A DNA stretch of 64,000 bases, from contig CM056721.1 in NCBI GenBank assembly GCA_029844215.1, forward strand, positions 59,127,815 to 59,191,814, written 5' to 3'. Made by a program: the position numbers and the translations under genes. This stretch comes from Przewalskia tangutica. Lineage: Eukaryota; Streptophyta; Magnoliopsida; Solanales; Solanaceae. Below the pieces are notes generated by a model. It saw only the letters and a list, made by a program, of their open reading frames with translations, searched no databases and was not told the origin of the DNA. Of this stretch, positions 57,881 through 64,000 are shown piece by piece. How positions within the stretch are numbered: position 1 is the first letter of the stretch; each line of letters opens with the position of its first letter.

Positions 57881-58494
57881 GCTCAGACATACATGACTTT
57901 CACTTTGAAAAAGGCACAATTGATTCGCTATTTGTACAAGGTACAATTGACCCTTATTTTATATGGCACGGTTGGATCTGGTATTTGATTTTCATACTTG
58001 TCCCTGTCATCTTTTGGCCAGTTATGATTCTATTTATTGTACTTTATGTTTCCATACTTAGTACCAGTTGTACTGACCCCTTTAGGGGGCTGCGTTCATG
58101 CCCGCAGGTATAGGTACTCAGTTGGGTGATCCGTGAGCTTAGGATCTTTGCTCGGGTTTTTGGGATAGCTCCATTGCTCCGGGTCTTATCATTTTGGTAT
58201 AGTTTTTGGGCTATTACATGCTTATGTATATTCATGGTACGGCGGGGCCTTGTCCCGTCATAGTTATTGTGATACTCTTAGAGGTCTGTAGTCATCTGTG
58301 GGTTAGACAGGTGTACAGTTGTAGCTCGTTTTGGCATTGTGTATATGATGACAGCCTTGCCGGCTAGCCTATTTTATTATATGAGTTGTTATGATTATGA
58401 GCTTTCCTTAGCTTCTATTGGTCATATGTGAGGTACGTGTATAAGGATGTCCAGGTAGGGCACCAGTCGCGGGCCCGGGTTTCGGGTCTTGATA

Positions 58495-58608
58495 GTACTC
58501 AATTTCATTCTCTTTTGCTTAATCCTAATCAGAAAACACGTCACACTACTATACTTAGCTTACAACCTCTAATCTTCGTCTATCTCTGCTCAGAACTTAT
58601 TCACTATT
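58495..58608. other. Non-LTR sequence between G and H
   Basis: 114 bases, CT-rich, no recognised feature. It ends with H's TSD CTATT (58604-58608). It continues at 62321. This may be host DNA or internal sequence of another element. Confidence 0.5.
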
Positions 58609-61600
58609 TGTTATACCCCGTAGTTCCAGGGTATGTATGCGAGGACGTACGTACGAGATTACGACAGAAAGATTGGAAAGGAAGAAAGAGGTGATTTTTC
58701 CACGGAAAAGTTTCCGGTTTTTGTGAGGGAAAAAGGTTCGTTAATGGGAATTGGATTCCCAGATTTGGTATTCGGACTTCCTGGAATATTAGAGATTTAT
58801 GGAATTTTATTTTCGGAAATGGTCACGTGGGGCCCACGGGAGAAATTTACGGTTTTGTGGGGCCCACTTTGTTTTCGAGATTTTGGCCATTGTGGATATT
58901 TTCGGAAGATGTTTTATTTTGGGCCAATAGGAGGGTGACACGTGTCACCCCGCCTAGTGGCTCGCCGAATGGCATTTGGGCACAGTCGACAGAGTCGTTT
59001 TCGACTAAACGCTTTACATAACTTCGAGGGAAAATTCGGCTATGTCTTTTCTTATTTTTGCGGATTTTTCCGAGAGATGAAATGTTTTGGACCAACGAGA
59101 GGCGACACTTGTCACCCCGAGTCAGCGGAGTTGACGCCACCCTCGACGTTTGAAGCGGTCAAGTTGGTGAGATATTTTGTGAGGATTTGTGAGTAGGGAC
59201 TAGGGGCACTTGGGCACATCTTGCCCTACACTTGCATAGCACTTGGCTAGATCTTGGCCCTTGGTTGGCCTTTGCTTACCCTATAAATACCCCTCCCTTT
59301 GAAGACTTCTTCATCCTCAAATCTCTAAGTCTTGAGAACCCTCTCCTCCTCTTGTTGACTCGTCCAAGAGCCTCCTCCTCCCTTTCATGTGGCCTTGTGG
59401 CCGAGAGCACCCTCTCCCTTCCTAGTAGTTCTTCCGAGAGCACCCCCCCCTACCTTGGGGTGTTCTCGTGGGGTACCCCCCCCCCGTGGTTGAGAAATAC
59501 TCTCAAAAGTATTGTTATAATGCCCAAATACCTTAGCCTTATACCTTGTAGTATTCTAAGGTTATATCTCTACGAAAAGCCCAGAAATACTATCATACTT
59601 CCCGTCAGTCACAAAACCGAAACCCTAAGGAAAATCTCCATGGTTAGTTGGAGTGCTTGGTAGAAGTTGGTTAGAACTTCTAAGGGTTGTTTGGAGCGGA
59701 CGAGCACCGCAGGTAGAGCGAAACATTGCTAAGGATCGACTTTAAACTCGGATAATTATGGGCTTATCGAGGTAATTATCTTGTCCCCTATTGTAATTGG
59801 ATATTACATGTTGTTAGAATATATAGTTGAAGTATACTATATATAGAATCAACGTAGTTGTTGGCAATGTCTTTTGACTTAAGCTGAAGAATAAGGAATC
59901 GAATCAATCAGTAATTACATAGACAGTATTACGAGACTTGTAGTATTACGGTATAGTAGAATTGTACCCGTTCGGGTTAGATGTATAACCCCACTGGTTG
60001 GCTTGGTAGCCTCGATAGAGAGAGAGATTTACTGTTGTGGGAGGTCTGCGAATTTTCGGTAGAATGTTCTACGATGAGATCTAAATGTTAATAAAGCGCC
60101 TTGTGGCCTTATAGGTTGATGTACTACGTGTGGCGCGATCTACGTGGCTTAAGGAGTAGCCGACGTTTGGAAGTACTTGAGCGTTTTGCTGAGTCGATAC
60201 TGCCGCGAGGTATGTGAACCTCTTCCTATCTCTTCTAGCATGATATGTGTGAACTATGTAGTACGGTGAGACGCATACGTGCTAAATGTGTTTGAGTGGT
60301 TTAAAACATAAAGTGTTATAACGGCTTTATGGGAAGTTGGTTATATGACTTTATGTTAGTAAGAAAATACATGTGGTTTTTAAAAGGTAATCGATTTGAA
60401 CTATAAGCGGCTTGTTATATGATAAGAAAGAACTTGAAGTATTTCAAAAGTTTTTGAATCATTTTGAAAGGAGAAGTAATACTTGGTGTTTGAAAACTTA
60501 AGAGTTATACTAGCTTTATGGGAAGTTAGGTATAACGGCTTAAGAATGCTTTACTGATTTCGGAAATCAGAACGTGTATCGACAAACCACTGCAGCGTTA
60601 AAAGGAAATGTTTTGAATAATTAAGTATTATTAAAACCAGAGAAACTTCCATCCGCATAGAAGCTAAGATGAGACAAAATGATATTTCCTAGATCATGGC
60701 TGCTGTAATAAGATTGTTATAAACAAGAATGTCCTACTCACATATAAGGCTTATGTTTCTCCGATTGTTTAAAAGAGAATTATATTATTCTTAAATGAAT
60801 AAAACTATGAACTACGAAACCTTTCTAAAATAAGAAACGTGAACATTTGATATTAGGCAAACTTGGACGTTTGGAAAATAATGTTGTTACTTGAATTTAC
60901 AAAGGTAAGAGTTTTGGTTTTCTTAAAAGGATAGTCACTCTATTTTATACTACGTATTGTGTGACTTATGTGAAAGAAACAGATATTTTATAGATTTAAT
61001 GTGTGAAGTACTTTGGGGTTAGATACCAGAAATTGTTAGTAGAAAGTACCTTGTGTGAATACTCTATTGTATTGGTTCGTGATAGCCTTGTAAATACTTT
61101 CTTGTTGATTTGAGAAGTAAACATGTTGGGATGCTACGTGTTAGTATCTTGTGATGTTAGTGTAAAGGGGTTTTCCTCATCGCGCTTAAAGTTGTTTGAC
61201 TATCACCGTTATGTTGGTATTGTACCACTCACCTTGACTTGTGTTCGGAGGTTGGCGCCTCCGTCGCGGGTAGACTCAGCGATGCAGGACCGTGATTCGA
61301 GAATACCTCATGCGGGTCCAGGGGATCAATGCGGAGCTACGGGAGCTCCAGTTTAGAGTGAGGCCCTTGTGGTCAAGCGGTCCTTGGCTATGCGGATCGC
61401 GAGTCCGGGCGATGCCGGAGTAGCTACCCTCGATGCGGGGTTATACCTCATGCGGCCTATCCGATCGCCTATGCGGAGTCGCGAGAGTTCGGGGCTAGAC
61501 GCGCACATTTGATATCTGCGGCGAGTGACCAGCTTTTATCATGTGACGGTGCAGACATATCATGACACGCCTTATGACCTTGTTGCATACTGGTGTTAGT

Positions 61601-62315
61601 AGTCGGCTATGCCTTCGCATTACCCTGCATCGTTTTATTAGGACACGTGGGACCGGTGTTCATGTGTATTCCTTGGTGCTTGTATATCATAAACCGCGGT
61701 GAGGAAGGTATCCCACGCACGATTGATGTGTGGGCGTGAGACCCATTGTTAAAATTGAGTGATGACTTGAGGCGTGAGTCCACGACTTGACATGATCGCT
61801 ATTTATGGTGAATCGTAGTTTGGTTATCATACATGTCTCCTGCTTTGTATAGACTACTATGATTTCATTTACGTGATTTATTTTTAGTTTCACATACTTG
61901 CACTGCCAGATCGACCTCCTTGGGCTGCGTTCATGCCGCAGTAAAGGTACACCGCCGTTGATCCTCGCTCTAGGGTCACTCAGCTTTTGGGAAGCTCCGT
62001 TTCTCCGAGGCTTATCTTGGTATAGTCCCCTGTTGTTGTAGGTGCTACATTCGGGGTATGACGGCCCCGCGTCGTTGTTGTCGTATCATTTCTTAGAGGT
62101 GCATGCTTTGTTGTGGCGGGGTTTGTAAAAGGATTAAACTGCTCATTTGTAAAAAATGGTTATTTATATATGCCGAAAGGCAAGTTTTCCTCGACATCGT
62201 TTTGTACTTCACTTGTTCATGTATGTGTTTTATGTTCCGCTGATTACTCTGATGTTGTGTCACTAGGGTGCCCGGGGTAAGGCACCAGTCACGGGCCCCG
62301 GAACGGGTCGTGACA
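58609..62315 (+). mobile_element. Solo LTR H, same family as element C
   Basis: 3707 bp, TGTTATACCCCGTAGTTCC to GTCGTGACA. It aligns along its whole length with C's LTRs. The TSD CTATT is exact (58604-58608, 62316-62320) with no internal region, as expected after unequal recombination between two LTRs. It has the G-box palindrome at 58934-58949, a TATA at 59281-59290 and a GCGG zone at 61280-61500. It preserves GACGTACGTACG and the complete GGTGCCCGGGGTAAGGCACC tail better than C does. Confidence 0.92.
59281..59290 (+). promoter_or_regulatory. TATA box of solo LTR H
   Basis: CTATAAATAC, equivalent to C's TATA. A promoter here would fire into 62316 onward. Confidence 0.7.
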
Positions 62316-62320
62316 CTATT

Positions 62321-62742
62321 CTTCTACTCATCACTTGCTAGCATTATATTCTCTCATTCTGCTTTGAATAACTAAAGTAAGGCTTAAGGTTAATTCTAAC
62401 TTCCCTCATTATTTAACCCTATTGTACGATTGTATACTACCATTTTCTAAATTATAGACATGGATCACACTTAGGAAAGTTATTTATCTCTTATACAAAA
62501 GATAAAAATACCTAACCCCGAACATTCTGTACACTTCAATAATATATCAATCTATACATATACGGGTAAACACTTAATCACATAACCTAAGAGGGAACTA
62601 TCACATCTTCTTATCCCTTAATAATATTTCCTCCTCGTAGTGACTTTCTAACATCGTACTCTATGGTCCCGATTTGGCTAAACTTAAACAAACTAAAACT
62701 ATATCCAGAAATTCAACATATTCTGCTCATGGTTCTCATATC
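62321..62742. other. Non-LTR sequence between H and I
   Basis: AT-rich, about 420 bases, no long frame or known motif. It continues from 58608. It ends with ATATC (62738-62742), the expected TSD of element I. Confidence 0.5.
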
Positions 62743-64000
62743 TGTCACGACCCGACCCCGGGACCGCGACTGGTGCCCTACCTGGGCACCCTTACAGGTA
62801 TACTTCAGAGAAAATCAGCGGAACATACATGAAACTTATTAAAATAAAACAACAGTAATAAAATAACAGGTTAGCCGATAGGGCTACCTTCCTGGACGTA
62901 CATACATAAACGAAGCAGTTGCCTCATTTTCTTTACAAACTGACCCACAATATGTGACTACAGACCTCTAAGAGTTTTAACGTAATAACTGTGGCGGGAC
63001 AAGGCCCCGCCGTACCCCTGAATAAACATAAACGTGACAACTCCTAACACCTGAGCCATCTCGACTTCTTTGACCGATCCTAAGCTCGCGGATCCACAAT
63101 CGTACCTAAACTCGCGGGCATGAACGCAACCGGCGAAGTCGATAACAACAGTTTAATATGGAACAGAAATAACGTCTGATAAGAAATGATCATAATCAGA
63201 TAAAAGAATGACAAGGACAAGTATAAAAATACATACCAGATCCTTCCGTGTCATTACCACTTATGAACTTAATCGCACCTTATTATCTTTTCCATTCTTA
63301 ATAAAAATTACAGCCACATTCTTACGTACATTATTAGAAAAAGAAATCATTAAGTTCATTACTGTATAACTCACTTATCTTTCATAAGTATAATCCTACC
63401 TGTAGCGAGGGGCACCTATACTACCCACCCGATCTAGACGCGATCAAGGTCACATAGTGCGCCTGTAAAGGTATCTTTGCCCGACCCATCTGCGGGTCGA
63501 TAATGTCATATAGTGCGCGTAAGGTATACCGCCCGCCCATCTCTCGGGTCGATAATGTCATATAGTGCGCGTGAGGTATCTTGCCCGCCCGTTCTGGGTC
63601 GATAATGTCATATAGTGCGCGTGCAAGGTATCTTGCCCGCCCGTCTGCGGGTCGATAACGTCATCTAGTCTTCCCGTAGAGGTATACTGCCCGGCCCATT
63701 CCTGGGTCGATAATGTCATATAGTCTGCGCAGTAGGTATCTTTGCCGCCCGTCTCTGGTCGATAATGTCATATAGTCTGCGTGGGTATCTTGCCGGCCCA
63801 TCTGCGGGTCGATAATGTCATATAAAATCCGAATTTAACCCAACGTACTACGCACTTCTACCCTTTAGAAAGTACTCTTTTCAAATAACACTTCCGATAC
63901 TAACAACTATAGTATCAAGTCATCTCTACCTTTCAGACAAGTCACACTACCTTTAGAAATACAATTACCGGCTTCTAAATCAAGTGACTTCTTACTTAAA
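62743..64000 (-). repeat. LTR of element I, minus strand, cut by the window end
   Basis: It begins TGTCACGACCCGACCCCGGG, the reverse complement of the family LTR end, with the GGTGCC/GGGCACC hairpin at 62775-62790. The following AGACCTCTAAGAGTTTTAACG and GGCGGGACAAGGCCCCGCCGTAC motifs match G's LTR in reverse. Whether it is a full element or a solo LTR is not visible. Confidence 0.85.
63410..63835 (-). repeat. ~53-bp tandem array, 7-8 units, in LTR I
   Basis: Units GGTATCTTGCCCGCCCGTCTGCGGG + TCGATAATGTCATATAGTGCGCGTG. The TCGATAATGTCATATAGT part is nearly constant. The CCCGCCCGTCTGCGGG and GCGTGCAAG parts vary in length from unit to unit. Confidence 0.9.

Larger units (their letters stand above)
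53567..58494 (+). repeat. 3' LTR of element G, interrupted by solo LTR J
   Basis: It starts TGTTACACCCCGCAATTCC after the PPT and ends near 58494 with GGGTCTTGATA, a decayed form of GGGTCGTGACA. Without J it is about 3.4 kb. It contains three repeat zones (56688-56920, 56961-57415, 57535-57880), the typical GGGGCTGCGTTCATGC and TACGGCGGGGCC motifs of the group, and the GTAGGGCACCAGTCGCGGGC tail. It is the most diverged LTR in view, so G is probably the oldest element. Confidence 0.82.

Noticed and set aside
63410..63835. 53-bp array as centromeric satellite
   Set aside because: It has only 7-8 units and is bounded inside an LTR whose end is recognisable at 62743. Similar arrays occur at the same place in other LTRs.

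Overview
This window is plant nuclear heterochromatin made almost entirely of nested Ty3/gypsy LTR retrotransposons. They belong to one chromovirus superfamily that looks Tekay/Del-like. The support is a tRNA-iMet type primer binding site after each 5' LTR, a gag starting MPPR with a CX2CX4HX4C knuckle, the pol order PR-RT-RNaseH-integrase with a WEAEEDMR chromodomain-type tail, exact 5-bp target site duplications (TSDs), and TG...CA LTRs of 2.4-3.7 kb. The host is a flowering plant, probably a eudicot; I cannot name the family from the sequence. I see no host protein-coding gene, rRNA, tRNA or CRISPR array. Most short open frames are chance frames in LTRs.

Layout, with element names used below. 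D (+, 25257-43175 in view, 5' end off-window) is an old element. Element A (+, 1-25256, 5' LTR cut by the window edge) sits in D's 5' LTR. Inside A's 3' LTR lie two complete younger elements: B (-, 4129-13086, TSD TTAGC) and C (+, 14228-23633, TSD ATAAG). D's internal region is split by element E (-, 28959-37983, TSD ATATG). D ends in the internal region of an older element G (+; internal pieces 43176-43424 and 53159-53566, 3' LTR 53567-58494). G is split by F (+, 43425-53153, TSD ATATA) and its 3' LTR carries an unrelated solo LTR J (54156-55668, TSD ATACA). About 0.5 kb of non-LTR DNA follows and holds a solo LTR H of the C family (58609-62315, TSD CTATT). The window ends inside a minus-strand LTR I (62743-64000).

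Only F keeps a full-length gag-pol (about 4.9 kb internal), broken by frameshifts. A, B, C and E have internal regions of 1.9-2.4 kb without RT or RNase H, so they are non-autonomous derivatives that would need a helper such as an F-like element. All seven visible internal 3' ends share a hairpin just before the polypurine tract, and most LTRs share a palindrome upstream of the TATA box.

The main caution is that differences between LTR pairs, between tandem-repeat units, and at the gag-pol frame breaks cluster as small indels at CAG, CTG and CCGG sites, while AT-rich sequence between them is nearly identical. The primer binding site itself shows the same lost base (CAG to CG) in four elements. 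This looks like systematic base-calling error at CHG-methylated cytosines rather than ageing, so the apparent pseudogenization may be overstated.
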